Below, piece after piece: positions 35,072 to 47,374 of a DNA stretch of 64,000 nucleotides. The stretch's first letter is position 1; each line of letters begins with the position of its first letter. This stretch comes from Talpa occidentalis (taxonomy: Eukaryota; Chordata; Mammalia; Eulipotyphla; Talpidae), in NCBI RefSeq assembly GCF_014898055.3, contig NW_023601104.1:83063106-83127105 (forward strand), in the 5' to 3' direction. The notes beneath the pieces were generated by a model, which saw only the letters and a list, made by a program, of their open reading frames with translations, ran no database searches and was not told the origin of the DNA. Made by a program: the position numbers and the translations under genes.

Positions 35072-36225
35072 GTCTATTCTTTGTTTTTAAAACAGTTTAG
35101 CAACAATTTAGTAAATTACTATGTTGCAATAATAGTTTAGAGTTAGTTATCTGGTGCCTTATAATTTACAAAGTGCTCTAATGCAAGTAGTATAATCTGA
35201 TCTTTGCCACAAGCCATTGCAAAAAGGTGAAATAAAAGTGACTTGTGGAAGTTTTACAATTAGGACATTTGACAAGCTTTAATTAAAACATAAAATTAGG
35301 AAATTGCATTTTAATCTAGTACTTTTTTGACCAAAGGACAATAAACTCAGTATTTTCCAACCACTATTCTCTATATCTTGAAAATGTTCTTCTCAATCAT
35401 AAAACATCATTCAGTTAGTACCAGTAAGTTTTTGCATGGATAGGGGAAGGAATAAAAGACTCATCCTAAAGTGGTAAAAATGTTATCCCTAATGAAAATG
35501 TTAGATATATTTTGAATAGATCAGTAAGGCTATCTTGACATAATGCATTTTTCTTCAAGAACAAGTTGGCCTTAACTATGGTTCTAAGGTGAGTTACCTT
35601 GAAAAAATCTAAGAAAGCATTATTTCTCCCAAATATATTATTTTGCTTTGTTATATTGTTAATATTGGTGATTTCATCATGTTTTCCTTTGACATTGATA
35701 AACTTGTTATTAAATATATAAACATTTTAATTCTTTTGATGGTGGAGTCAGTGAAATTTCCAAAATAAGTCAGATAGCCACTTTTTAAATAGGCCTACAT
35801 TTACATTATTAAATATATATATCCTAATCATGTAGATATAAATAAGCTGTATGATATAGAGAAGAAATGAGATTAGTCACTGAAAGTTTTTAAGTTTCTT
35901 TGAGTATTTGGGTATCTTTAATACATGAGATACTAGTTCACAGTCTATGACAGGTAATTTCACTCTTTTAGCTATGAGTTGCAATGCATATATCTTTAAA
36001 ATAAATCCAACATACAGTTGTTCATTTTTGTTTGTTTGTTTGTTTTTGTTTTTGTTTTTTCCGCATGGGCAGTCCTACTAGTATATTTTAAATCTCTTCA
36101 CCAAACAAAATTAATGTAGAAATTTTTCTATTCCATTCCAGAATTTCTGTGGTTTGCATTTTTAGTGTTGCGGTCTGTAATCTATTTTGAAACAATCTTG
36201 TGGACGATGTAAAGAATATACATAG
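35072..36225. other. unassigned AT-rich sequence
   Basis: A possible MIR3-like scrap at about 35150-35270 and a GTTT-rich run at about 36028-36060. No gene-like frame. Confidence 0.4.
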
Positions 36226-36853
36226 GGGACCTCCCTGTTTGTGCACATTGCCAGTAGGAGTGCAAACTGGTCCAACCACTATGGAAAGCTGCGTGGAGAT
36301 TCCTCAACCTACTAAAGATAGAGCTTCCATATGATCCAGCAATTCCACTCCTAGGTATTCACCCAAAGGACACAGAAAAATTAATTCCAAAGAGCACCTG
36401 CACCCCTATGTTCATAGCACCACTATTTACAATAGCTAAGCTTTGGAAACAACCCAAATGCCCAAAAATAGAATACTGGATCAAGAAGATGTGGTACATA
36501 TACACAATGGAATATTATTCAGCAATCAAAAAAGATAAACACATGCAATTTGCAGCAATATGGATGGAGCTGGAAGGGATCATGCTCAGCGAAATAAGCC
36601 AGAAAGAAAAAGAAAAATACTGGATGGTCTCACTCAGAGCAGGAATCTAGAAAACCTAAATAAGGGACCAGGAAAAAGAATTAGAAAGAAAAAATCAAAA
36701 TCAACAAACAACTATGAACCAGAGATGCACTTTGGGGGGGATGTGGGGGAAGGAGGAATTGGGGTCAAAATAAGGGGGTTGCAATTATATGGGGAATATA
36801 AAAATAAAAAAAATAAAAATTCAGAATCCAAATCTGAAAGAAAAGAAAAGAAA
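36226..36853 (+). mobile_element. L1 3' end, 5'-truncated (ORF2 C-terminus and 3'UTR)
   Basis: The ORF2 C-terminal frame is open from 36408 to 36650, with the signature words MEYYSAIKKDK, WMELEGIMLSEISQ and KEKYWM, then a stop. The 3'UTR has GAATTGGGGTCAAAATAAGG and TATATGGGGAATATAAAAAT, followed by an A-rich tail. The truncated start is near 36226. The open C-terminal frame makes it younger than the L1M relics. Confidence 0.88.
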
Positions 36854-37096
36854 CACAACCTGTGAAGCTGTCTGCAGCCACTGCAGCACAGCATGAGCTT
36901 GATCCCCAACCAGGGAGCAACCCACATGGTGCAGCAGACCTCTCCAGACTCACCCGCTGCTCCCCTTAGCAGTTACTTCAATCAATCTGTCTGTTCTGTT
37001 CCCCACTCTGTCTCTGATGAATTCTCTCACCCTCCACACCTCTGGCCTGTACACCAGCTCTTGTATGCATAAATAAAAATAAATCTTTTAAAAAAA
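36854..37096 (+). mobile_element. SINE-A, 5'-truncated
   Basis: Begins at ACAACCTGTGAAGCTGTCTG, so the first 35-40 bp with the A box are missing. Body and ATAAAAATAAATC tail are complete. It follows directly on the A-rich tail of the L1, and no target duplication is evident. Confidence 0.85.
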
Positions 37097-37434
37097 TTAA
37101 TATACCTAGGTTCATAAATTCTTTGTGTATGTGTATCCACTTGTTGTAATGCTGCTTGAAAATCCTTTCTCTGTTGAATTCCCATTGTTCTTCTGTCAAT
37201 TATCAGTTGACTGTACTTGATGTGTCTATTATTCCATCCTGTTATTTTGATCTATATACCTTTTCCAGCGTCATTATATCTCAATTACCGTAGCCTTATA
37301 TTAAACTCTGAAGTCTGATAGTGTAAGTCATTAAGGTTTGTATCTCTACAATATTAGATTTGATATTCTTGATTCTTAACATCCAAATGAACTTTACAAT
37401 GACCTTGTCCCACAAAATAGCTTGCTGATATTTT

Positions 37435-37712
37435 GTGGGGTTTGTTTTTAAGGATTTATTTATTTATATATACAAGAACTGGGGTACAGGTCAGAGTTGT
37501 GGGGGATGAGAGGATTCACCAGAGACAAAGAAGGGAACAGAACAGTCAGACTGACCGAAATACACTGGTGAGGAGAGCAGAGAAAAAGACAGTAGATGTC
37601 TGCTGTGCCATGTGGGTATCTCCCTGGCTGGCTGAGGATTGAACCTGTGCTGCAGAGGCTAAAGATAGCTTCACAGTCCTGTGCTTAACCCCTTGTGCCA
37701 CCAAGGAGGCCC
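37435..37712 (-). mobile_element. SINE-A, antisense, inside L1M
   Basis: Complete; the duplication TGCTGATATTTT is exact (37423-37434 and 37713-37724). Head complement TGCCACCAAGGAGGCCC at the right. Confidence 0.92.
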
Positions 37713-38137
37713 TGCTGATATTTTAAATGGCATTATGTGGAAACTTTGTATCAATTTGAGTTGTAAAGAATGGTCATCATAATATTTAGTAGACTAATCC
37801 ACAAGCACAGAATATGATTATTCATTTAGATTTTTAAATTTTTACCACTGTTTTCTAGGTTTTCATATATACAGTGTGCATATGTGTGTATATATGTATA
37901 TTATACATATTTATGAGAAATGATTGTTTTATAGTTGTTTTCTCATCTGGTTATGTTTTTAACTGTTTCTATCAGGTAATGGAAATTGAGGGACATCATC
38001 ATCTAGTGTAAAAATTTATGTACATCTGGTAAGGAGTGGGGTTTTGGCTTATGTTTGCTGTTTCTCTTATTGTTATAAAAATAAGAGATTTAGTGTCCTT
38101 GTTTTCAGGTCCCCTGTTGACTTTGGGTTTCTTTATT

Positions 38138-38492
38138 GATATGGACTGGATTGTATGCTCCGCTACATTGGATAGTTGAAGTCTGAGCCAATGTGACTTT
38201 ATTTGGAACAAGGAAATAATTCAGGCAACTTGAGGTCACAGAATGACCCCTATCTACAAGGATTATACTTTTTGTAAGAGACACCGGAGAGAGCTCAGGC
38301 TCTTTCTCACTGTCATATGATTACACAGCAAAAAAAAACAGTCATACCCACACTAGGAAAAAAGTTCTCGCCAGAAACCTACTTGGTCAGTACTTAGATC
38401 TCAGGCAACTCAGCCTCTAGAACTGTGAGCAAATAAAGTTCTTTTGTTAAGTCAGTCTGTGGTGTTTTATTAATTCAGTCCAAACTGATGAA
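38138..38492 (+). mobile_element. MLT1-like (MaLR) LTR
   Basis: Words in order: GGACTGGATTGTATGCTCCG, GTTGAAGTCTGAGCC, AATGTGACTTTATTTGGAAC, CCTCTAGAACTGTGAGC with AAATAAAG, and CAGTCTGTGGTGTTTTATTA. These are the classic MaLR LTR words including the poly(A) signal. It interrupts the antisense L1M. Confidence 0.75.
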
Positions 38493-38605
38493 TAGATCTG
38501 TATAGTCCTCTTTGCAGTCTGTGTCTTACAACTATTTCTGGTGTCATGCAACGGTACAGTACTGGAGTCTAGACAGTATATTTCTAGTGCAAGATAGAGT
38601 GGCAA

Positions 38606-38873
38606 GGGTCTCCCTGGTGTCACACGGGTTAAAGACAGCATTATCAAGCTATCGCCAACCAATGCAGCAGGAGTTCAGTCCCCGGCCGGCCAAGGAGCAA
38701 CCCACATGGCGCAGCAGACCACTCCTGACTCGCCCGCTGCTCCTCTCAGCAGTGTATTTCAGTAGATCTGCCTGTTCTGCTCCCCACTCTGTCTCTGGTG
38801 AATCCTCTCACACCCTGCACCTCTGGCCTACATCCCAGTTCTTGTATGCATAAATAAATAAATCTTTTTAAAA
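38606..38873 (+). mobile_element. SINE-A, full length
   Basis: The target duplication AAGATAGAGTGGCAAG at 38591-38606 recurs as AAGATAAAGTGGTAAG at 38874-38889, with two mismatches. Complete head, body and tail. Confidence 0.9.
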
Positions 38874-39136
38874 AAGATAAAGTGGTAAGATACAGTGCAA
38901 GAGAAGCATGGTTCTGTCTTTCAATAGACCTGGGTTTCTGTTCTGCAACCGACAGAAGTATTTCTTCTCATATCTCTCATACCCCACCCTCCCTTTTTGG
39001 AGACTGGTAAATAGAGGGAGATGAAAAAGGGGGGACACCTATGGGTATTGGACAAAGTTTTGATAAATTATTTTCCCCTGGGAAGAATAACTTTGTTAAG
39101 GAGGAGGCTTTGGATATATTTAAAATTTGTTTTCTT

Positions 39137-39401
39137 GGGGCCTCCCTGGTGGCACAAGGAATTAAGCAGCACACTATGAAGAAAACCACAGCCTCTGCAG
39201 CACAAGTTCGATCCCGGCTGGCCAGGGAGCAACCCACATGGCACAGCAGACCACTCCTGTCTCACCCGCTGCTCCCCTCAGCAGTGTACTTCGGTTCTGT
39301 TCCCTGCTCTGGCTCTGGTGAATTCTCTCACCCTCCCGCGCTTCTGACTGTACCCAGTGCTTGTATAAATAAATAAATAAATCTTAAAAAAAAAAAAAAA
39401 A
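39137..39401 (+). mobile_element. hybrid SINE: SINE-A 5' half, SINE-B 3' half
   Basis: The 5' half is SINE-A (CCCTGGTGGCACAAGG, GGCCAGGGAGCAACCCACAT). From about 39281 it becomes SINE-B (GTACTTCGGTTCTG, CTCTGGCTCTGGTGAATTC, ACCCAGTGCTTGTATAAAT). The switch falls within the shared CTGCTCCCCTCAGCAGTGTA. No target duplication is found, unlike most neighbours, which favours recombination between two SINE copies over ordinary insertion. Confidence 0.8.
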
Positions 39402-41119
39402 GGCAGCAAAGATACCAGGTAAATCTCTGCAAACGTGTGCTCCCGAGGTTTCTGTTCAAGTTGACTGTGGCTCTCTAGAATCGTCTGTTAGATTTTGGGC
39501 TGACAAGTCTACAATTTTTCATTTTGTCCAAGTTTTTCTTTTTATAAAGACAGAAGTGACAACTTCCAAGTTCTTATGGTATCAGAGCAGAAACCAAAGT
39601 TCTATCTTTTGAATTTGTCTATATATTTAAGTTTATGTCACATATCATTTGTATCCTTTTAACCAACTTTTGTTCTTTTCTCTCCTATTTTTTAAAAATG
39701 TTCATTATTTTGATTTTACATTTATCTTATATAAGTTAGCTTTGAAGATTCTATTTTGCTATTTTTATTCAGAAAGCAAGACTCTATCTTTTTAATTTGA
39801 TTCATTCTCTTTTTTTAAACTTATTTCTCATATTTATTAATTCCATCCTTCATTATTTCTTTCAGGTTTTTAGTTATTTTATAACTTTTCTTTTAAGTTT
39901 CAATAATTTCTTTCTTTATTTTTTCATCAATATTATTTTTCAAGACTGATTTTTTCTTAGGCACTAATTTTGCCTGACACTATTGCTTCTGAGTAATGAT
40001 ATATTTTATGTAGTATTTTGCTTTTCTTGAAATTCTGCTATCTACATTTTTCTTTTAGTGAAGAGTAGTTTAATACAGAGTATATTAGTATATTAATTGC
40101 TTTGAGGAGGGTTCTTTTGTTTCTGTTTTGTTTTTAACTTATAAAATTTATTTGGCATTGTGAGTAGTTTGTCACAACCTAGTACGTGGTTAATACTTGT
40201 GAACATTCTATAAATAGTTAAAGGGAGGTTATGTTTTCTATTTTTATGGTTTTCAGAATCAGTTATATATCAACCCGTTCTGGTTATTTTATTTTTAAAT
40301 TTTCTTTTCTTACATGAGAAAGCATCATAGACTGATAGTCTGAAAATCTCCTGTTAAAAGTGAGTTTCTCTGAATTCTAAAGTTTACCCTTAATATTTGC
40401 TTTATAAATGTTTGTGTCATGCTATCTAGTGTAGAGTTTTGCAAAAGTCTGGAACAAGGCTGCAAACTGCCCACTTCCTTTTATGTGCTTTTGCCTAACA
40501 GACTTTTGCTTCTCCCTTATTTTATACTTCTTAAATCATTGTCTTATCTGTGTCTCTTTACTATATTCTAGATTCATTACATAGATACGGGGTTAACTTT
40601 GTGTCACATTTTATAAATCTTGTTTTAAATGTGTGTTTTTATTCTGTTTATATCTATGGTATGGGTAATGTATTTGTTATAAGTTTTGTCAGATAATTTC
40701 AGGTTATAATTTCTATTCTTATAGTTTTATCATGTAAGTATCATTGTTTGGCCAACTTTTGTTGCTGTGTCTGTGGATGTCTCTAATATACAGAAATGCT
40801 TGCATTCATTCTGCACTTTTAACATTATTTTAATACAATACCATTATTAAGAGTTTATGAATCTATCAGAGGACTTGCCAGCTATCAGAGATTTGAGGAA
40901 CACTAAACTTACTCTAGTCTTACTTCTTTACCCCTTTTTTCTCTCAAATTGTATGTTATTTTTATATCATAATAGAATCGGCATTTACATTGTTTTGCTA
41001 CCTAATAACACATTTATTTTATTATAACTTTTACATGCAAACACTTTCCAAATGTCCAATTCCAATCCTTCTATATGCTGTTTCCCCAGACATCCTTTAA
41101 TTGGCTGTGATTTACTTTC

Positions 41120-41394
41120 TTTTTTTTTTTTTTAAAGATTTTTATTTATATATTTATACAAGCACTGGGTCCAGTCAGAAGCACGGGAGGGTGAGAGAAT
41201 TCACCAGAACCAGAGTGGGGACCAGAACAGGCAGACTGACGAAGTACACTGCTGAGGGGAGCAGTTGCACGGCAGGAGAAGTCTGTCGGGCCATGTGGGA
41301 CCCTCGCTGGTGGCCGGGGATTGAACCTGCTCTGCCGAGGCTGCAGGCAGCTTCGCAGCCCAGCGCTCAACCACTGCGCCACCAAGGGAGGCCC
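41120..41394 (-). mobile_element. SINE-B0, antisense
   Basis: An exact 18-bp duplication TGGCTGTGATTTACTTTC flanks it (41102-41119 and 41395-41412), the longest perfect one here, so it is among the youngest insertions. Lacks the B1 block. Confidence 0.94.
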
Positions 41395-41719
41395 TGGCTG
41401 TGATTTACTTTCAAGTAGTGTTTGTAAGAAGAATCCCGGGGAAATCATTCCTTGATCTGACAGGTCCAGAAGTACTTATAGACTCGATAGAGGAAAGTTT
41501 GATTCACCAAACACTCTATAGCTGACACAATTTTGCCCTGAATATCTGATTAATGTTTAATTATAACATTAATTTTTGCCAGAGAAATTTGACCAACCTG
41601 ATATTTTACCCCTGTGTAAATGACACACTTATGATGTTTCACATATCCACAGTCTCTGCTTGCCCTGACATCATGACATTCCCTTATACTCACCCCTATT
41701 TTAATATATTTCTATAGAG

Positions 41720-42004
41720 GGGGCCTCCCTGGTGATGCTGGAGTTAAAGACACAACACTATAAAGCTATTGCCAGCCACTGCAACATGAGTTCGATCCCA
41801 GGCAAGCCAGGGTGCTACCCACATGGCACAGTAGACCTCTCCTGTCTCACCCGCTGCTCACACCTCAGCAGTGTATTTTAGCAGATCCACATGTTCTGCC
41901 CCCCACTCTGTCTCTGATGAATCCTCTGACCCCCCACACCTCTGGCCTATACCCCAGTTCTTGTATGCATAAATAAATAAAAAGTCAATCTTAAAAAAAA
42001 AAAA
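41720..42004 (+). mobile_element. SINE-A, full length
   Basis: Head GGGCCTCCCTGGTGATGC, body with CACCTCAGCAGTGTATTTTA, and an ATAAATAAATAAAAAG tail. The target duplication is not clear. Confidence 0.87.
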
Positions 42005-45000
42005 GAAAACAAAGTCCCCCATAGTGAAAATCAGTGTCCTGTCACACATGACATAGCTGTGCCCCAGCTGTTAGGAACACCAGTTACTACTGACTCACAG
42101 CTGCAGACATTCTTGGGAATTGTTCTGGCCTAGGAACCTGCTGACCTAAGATCATATTACTCCTCACCCCACCCATGGTAGTTGCCACTCTGAAAGGTCA
42201 TCTCGCTCCAGAGCTTTCTATAGAACCAAGTAGACCTCAGTTGCATTCCAGGTCAGTTTTCCCCAGTGCTCAGTCCTGCCATCCTCACTGTGTTAATGAA
42301 AAATCTCTCAAAAACAAACAAACACCACCACTGCCAAACCTACATTTCTCCTCCCTCACCTTTAACATCTCTTTCTAAGAAAACTTACAAGCCTTCTGTG
42401 ACACTTATATTCCACTCGAGAAACAAGATAGTGAACAAAAAGGCAAATAGCTGGTCGTGGCCAATATTCAAGAGTAATTATTAAGCATTTGCATGGAGTA
42501 GAAGTAAAATGTGTATATTTTAGATTTTGGAATATATGTAAATAGAAATCCTGAGGCTCCTAATATCGGCAACATTTTAATAGATATTTTTTTTTGCTCT
42601 GAGCAAAGCAGATGTTATACATGCAAATAAAATTAGAGGCCCCAAATGAGAAAAATGGGGATCAAAGGTTTCTAGCTGGGAAGTGCCTAAGTAGTTATAG
42701 CAATAAACTCTGAGTAATAAAATATTCTGTCATGACGAGAGGCTCCATAGCTGTACTTTAGTAAAGTGGTGATAATATAAATTAAGTTTTCATGAAATTA
42801 AGAAGCTATAAGCTAAGGCTATAGCGTTATGGGAACCACGATTACCCAGACCCCTTTAAACTTTGATAGTAGCTCCTGATAATATTTGCACCTTGGACAT
42901 CTCCTGCATCTCAACTCATTCTACCTGTGGAGTTTGCAGGCAGGACCAGGGTCCCACTTTCCAGAACTGCCTTAAGTTACACTTCAAGAGAAAGCAACCA
43001 GAACTCTGAATGTAAAAAGACAAAGCCTTGCAGCTCTGTTCAACTTTAGCTTTGTTTTGAAGAGTGCACCCATCAAACAAGTTGAGGATGAGTGACCACA
43101 CTAGTAACCAGCAATTATGAGGTCTCAACAGCCAGATGGTTCCTATAGAAATGCACTCAGTGCTTCCTTTAGATATTTCCAAAAGTTTCTTTTCAGCAAT
43201 TCTACATCCCAGTAGTATCCCCAAGACTAGTTAAACACTTTAATAGTCTGTGCTGACTCCCCAATTATTACAGTTCTGTGGTATTGTTGCATAAGTTTGA
43301 TATTTACAAAATGGAACATGTACTATTGTTAAGTACTTCCTCTTGAGCAGAAATGCTTGCCTCAGGCTCCCCTAATTGAAATTCAATGCCTGTGGGCACT
43401 AACTTGCCTAGAATTTTCTCTTATTAGTGAAAAAATATTAAGAAAAGTAGTAGTTTTAGGAGATTTTCTGTTGGCATATTTTCTGGCATATTTTTAATAA
43501 GCTTAAGAAAAAGGGTGAAGGACTCATGAAGATGGGATTATTGCAAGTCACTTATTTTTATTAGAGTAACTTCCCAAAATTGTTCCTTTATCATGCCAAT
43601 TTTAAGTTACTGCACATGTTATAATGTGACAAGTTTTTAATATATGTGTACAGAATCCATGCATGTTGCTAAATTACATGGATTCACAACCCCAGTTAAT
43701 AAAAATACTATTACTATTACTCCATGTCTTCATTATGGTGTTGCAGCTTTGTGTTAACTATGTTCAGAAATGATTTTGCTAATATAGATGTGCTCATCAA
43801 TTTCTATTCATCTATTCAGATAATACTGAGAACCTACTCAGTTACAGTCTTATTTAACTAAGATGGATGAAGTCTATCATTTAACTGCACTAGTAAATCT
43901 TTATATTCCGCTGACACTTCTTCAGCCAGTAGAAGTCCCCATGGTGCCTTTCCTTGGGGAAATATAGTAGCAAATAATATAAAACTGTTTACAATAAGTT
44001 AAGCTAAGACTTACAAAATCAGTGATATTTTTATATATCATAAATGTTCCTTATTTGATGCTCATTACCAAAGCTGTACCTTCACATGTCTCTACTATTT
44101 TATTATCTCTATACAGAAAGAAATAAACCTCTGTTGAGTTTTGCAAGTCTCTACACTGAGTCTTAGCAGAAACAGAAAGGTTCATTTGGGGACACAAGTC
44201 CCTTGAAAGCTAAGAAACTTCCTTGAGGAATACAATACTATCTCTTTTAAGGTGGGCTTCCCACAGAGACTCATTCAGCATGCAATTAACAAAAGTGCCT
44301 TAACAAAGGGAAGTCTCTCTTATTGAAACAGAAAAACTCAATGGAACTTCTGCTGGAAGATTGTTTTGAAAGGGCAATGTAGATGAGCGCATTTTCCAAT
44401 TATTCCTAAAATTGCTTTATAAATTATTTTTAATGTTGCAAGGTTTTTTTTTTTTTTAAACATATCTGGCAGTCATGTTCTTATAAATCCAGAGATATCA
44501 CATTTGATGCTTGCTTTAAAAAAATGCAATAAATGTTTTCCGCTTTCCTCAGGGCCATTACCATGATTGCCGAAATTATTTAGGCTCTGGTGGAAATGTC
44601 TTTTAGAAATCATGTTTTGCCCTTAATGTTGTGGCTTAATTTTATTTCTTGTATTTCCTGTTGATATAGTTTTTTCTCTTCTATCACTGTCAAATTCACT
44701 GTCACTTTTCACTGACTCCAGTGAACCTGACAAATCTACCTTCTATTTCCAATTTTTTTATTGCATCATAGGCTGTGTCTTATATTACCTGCTTCCATCT
44801 ATTTTGTGTGACACCAAAATGTTGATGTTTTATTTTTACATTTATATAGTATTTTTATCTTTATATCTTTATATTTATAAATTATAAAATATATATATTT
44901 ATTATCAACTAAGGATTTATTCTTTTTGTTAGCTTATAACTTGTCAGGAATGAAATCAAACAATACTGTTATTTGAAAGAAAAAAAATCTATAAAGCTAT

Positions 45001-45187
45001 GTCCCTAATCAAACCATATTCCAAAATAAATTCACATGAATTTAAGAGTTAAACATAAAAAGTATATTTATAATTCATAAAACAAATTATTCATGAAGCA
45101 AATTCAATAATGTATTTCTAATATAAAAATGTATGAACATTTCAAAAACTGTAATACAAACACAAATTTTCTATATTATGAATGTCA
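42005..45187. other. unassigned sequence
   Basis: About 3.2 kb without a recognised element; slightly less AT-rich at 42040-42400, very AT-rich at 44820-45180. The 102-codon minus frame at 42916-43224 has no recognised similarity. Confidence 0.42.
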
Positions 45188-45460
45188 GAGGCCTCCCTGG
45201 CGGTGCAAGGAGTTAATCATCAATACTATGAAGCTATCTGCAACCACAGCAGCAGGAGTTCTATCCACAGCCAGGGAGGTGACCCACATGGCCCAGGAGA
45301 CCTCTCCAGTCTAGCCCGCTGCTCCCCTCAGCAGTGTATTTCAGTGGATCCACCTGTTCTGCTTCTCACTCTGTATCTGCTGAATCCTCTCATCCCCCGC
45401 CCCCACACTGGCCTGTACCCCAGTTTTTGTATGCGTAAATAAATAGATCTTAAAAAAAAT
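45188..45460 (+). mobile_element. SINE-A, full length
   Basis: Head GAGGCCTCCCTGGCGGTGCA, complete body and an AAATAAATAGATC tail. AATGTCA at 45181-45187 recurs at 45462-45468. Confidence 0.88.
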
Positions 45461-45468
45461 AAATGTCA

Positions 45469-46161
45469 AACAAGCACACTCATTTTAATGGAGAGTATTA
45501 GCCATTTTTGTCTCTCCTGCTCGGTTCTACTTCTGTTCCCAGGAGACCCCTGCCCTGGACATTAACCTCATGGGCATCCCTGGCCCAAATGCATTCAGTT
45601 GTGCTCAACCTCCCAGACTAAGTCATTCAATAGGGGAGCACCTCTGTCTGGGACTTCTACTTTCTGGCCCCATCAAATGGGGTGAAACAGCCCTAAATCC
45701 ATCTTTTTTTGTATGGAAAGATCCTCCTGTTTTAGAAGTTTCTCCCTAAGATCCAAGCCAAGCTCTTTCTTGTTCCCTTGCTGAGGAACTCAAGATGAGA
45801 TGGGTATTTATGACAAATGTGTTGTTGGAGCGGAATCATAGTATAATGGCAATGTTCTGTTTCCAGGGCCTGTAAAGGACACACATGAAAAAGGAACCAA
45901 ATTCTTCATACCACATAGAATGACTGAGACCACCAATCAATATCTGAAATGAAGTTGTTCATATCTGAATGCTCAGCCCAGGTAATCAAAACTGTTAGAG
46001 AATCAGAGAATGGGAGTTCTATTCAGAGGTACCACCCTGTGAGCAAGCTCAAGATTTTATTGTTGACCTAACCTTTGCTTAAGACCTTATGTTATTCATA
46101 GTCCTGCTCTCGACTTCTACAGGAAAATGTGCTTTAACTGATGAATGGGTAAGTAAAATAT
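45469..46161. other. unassigned sequence
   Basis: Relatively GC-rich for the window at 45510-45790. No exon or repeat recognised. Confidence 0.4.
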
Positions 46162-46249
46162 TGTTACAGGGAAATGTGAGGGGCATCCCAGGCCCCCAAA
46201 CCTGCCTACTCTTAATAGGTTCTGCCAACCACCACACCAAGACATAACA

Positions 46250-46313
46250 TTCTCACACCTGCACCTTTGGCCTACACCCCAGTTCTTCTACGAAAAAATA
46301 AACTCAAAAAAAA
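46250..46313 (+). mobile_element. SINE 3'-end fragment inside LTR-B
   Basis: TCTCACACCTGCACCTTTGG, TACACCCCAGTTCTTCTACG and an AAAAAATAAACTC tail match the SINE-A end. Only about 64 bp are present, in the U5 of the outer LTR-B, and aligning with the other LTR-B copies shows it is an insertion. Confidence 0.65.
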
Positions 46314-46788
46314 TACTCTAGTGCGTAAGACCTTCAATAAAGGAACTTTAATGCAATTAGTGCGCAATAAAGATAAGAGAAGAGAACGAATATAGTTTTA
46401 ATAGTTCCAATTAAACACCCTAAATCATCTACCCCCTCTTGGGTAAATGCCTAACCAAACAGGGTTGGCCCAAAGCAGGGCCACTGAGGCCCCAAAACTT
46501 GTCAAAAGTCTAAGTTAGCGCCTTTGGATGGGGACCCGCAGGAAAGGGGCAGAAGTGGACAGGCAAGATGGGAAGGAAAAGAGCGAAATAAAAACCCAAG
46601 TCAAGATAAAGACTGCCGGGCCTCCCCGGTGGCACAGCGGTTGAGCGCTGGGTTGCGAAGCTGCCCGCAGCCTCTGCAGCGCCGGTTCGATCCCCGGCTG
46701 CTCCCCGGCCACCGGAGGAGGGTCCCACATGGCGCGCAGACCTCTCCTGCTGCCCGCTGCTCCCCTCAGCAGTGTACTTTGGTCCTTC

Positions 46789-47374
46789 TGTAACAGGGTG
46801 GTCCCCAGGAAAGGGGGAGGTTCCCTGCCCCACCCAAGCGAGGGTGGAGCTGAGCAGGGAGAGGAGAAGCTGCAGAAGAGACTAAGGAAGGAAGCAGGAT
46901 GGAGCCAGGAGACCTGGAGGAGGCGCATGGAGCCTAGAGACACGTGAAGAAACTGCGCTTGTCTTGTGGTCGTGGACTGGGTGACACAGATGTGGGTGAG
47001 ACCCATGGGGAGGTGACAATGGCAGCTTTTATCTTGATGTTGATTTTGCTCTTTTCCTTCCGGGCTTGTCTGGTTATTTCTGACCCTTTGCTGTGGGTCC
47101 CCACTGGAAGATGCTTTAGACTCGTGGCAGGCTTTGGGGCCTTGCTCTGGGCCGATCCCATATGGATGGACTTTTACCCACGAGGGGACGGGTAACTTTG
47201 GGTGCTTCATTTAGAAACTAGATTCTTTGCCCTACCTGTATTGTTTCCTAGTTTTATTAAAGTTCCTTCCCACTAAAGTCTCATATGTTTTGTGTTGATG
47301 CGGCGGATGGCAGAACCCATTTAGAATAGGCAGGTTTGCGGGGTTTGGGCTGCCCCTCTCCCTGCCCTATAACA
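46789..47374 (+). mobile_element. inner solo LTR-B, sense
   Basis: TGTAACAGGG to CCCTATAACA (586 bp), with CTTC at 46785-46788 repeated at 47375-47378, a 4-bp duplication. ATTAAA at 47256-47261 is the likely poly(A) signal. It sits within a SINE-B1, which sits within another LTR-B, so this family was active after SINE-B1. No internal retroviral sequence is attached. Confidence 0.9.
47019..47195 (+). CDS. small hydrophobic reading frame within LTR-B (uncertain)
   Basis: ATG at 47019 opens 58 codons ending in TAA. The first 20 or so residues are strongly hydrophobic (AFILMLILLFSF) and resemble a signal or membrane segment; the rest has Cys, Trp and Arg residues. The same frame is present in the LTR-B at 57183, with 6- and 9-nt length differences that keep phase. 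Upstream in phase there is only a GTG, no ATG. It matches no known viral protein I recognise. It may be chance. Confidence 0.2.
   Translation: MAAFILMLILLFSFRACLVISDPLLWVPTGRCFRLVAGFGALLWADPIWMDFYPRGDG

Larger units (their letters stand above)
37110..41500 (-). mobile_element. L1M-type ORF2 relic, antisense, fragmented
   Basis: Non-SINE sequence here follows antisense L1M ORF2: TCAATTATCAGTTGACTGT, CCGTAGCCTTATATTAAACT, TGAAGTCTGATAGTGTAAGT and ATTTGAGTTGTAAAGAATGG in the expected order. It is interrupted by SINEs and an MLT1-like LTR. The part beyond about 39410 is T-rich and compatible with L1 but less certain. Frames are destroyed. Confidence 0.55.

Noticed and set aside
36200..36250. SINE head fused to L1 (GGGGACCTCCCTGTTTGTGC)
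   Set aside because: The words fit L1 ORF2 sequence just upstream of GCACATTGCC about as well, so no fusion is needed.
46515..47210. 231-codon antisense open frame
   Set aside because: It runs across the outer LTR-B, the SINE-B1 and the inner LTR-B, so it is a composite of three separate insertions. No protein family was recognised.
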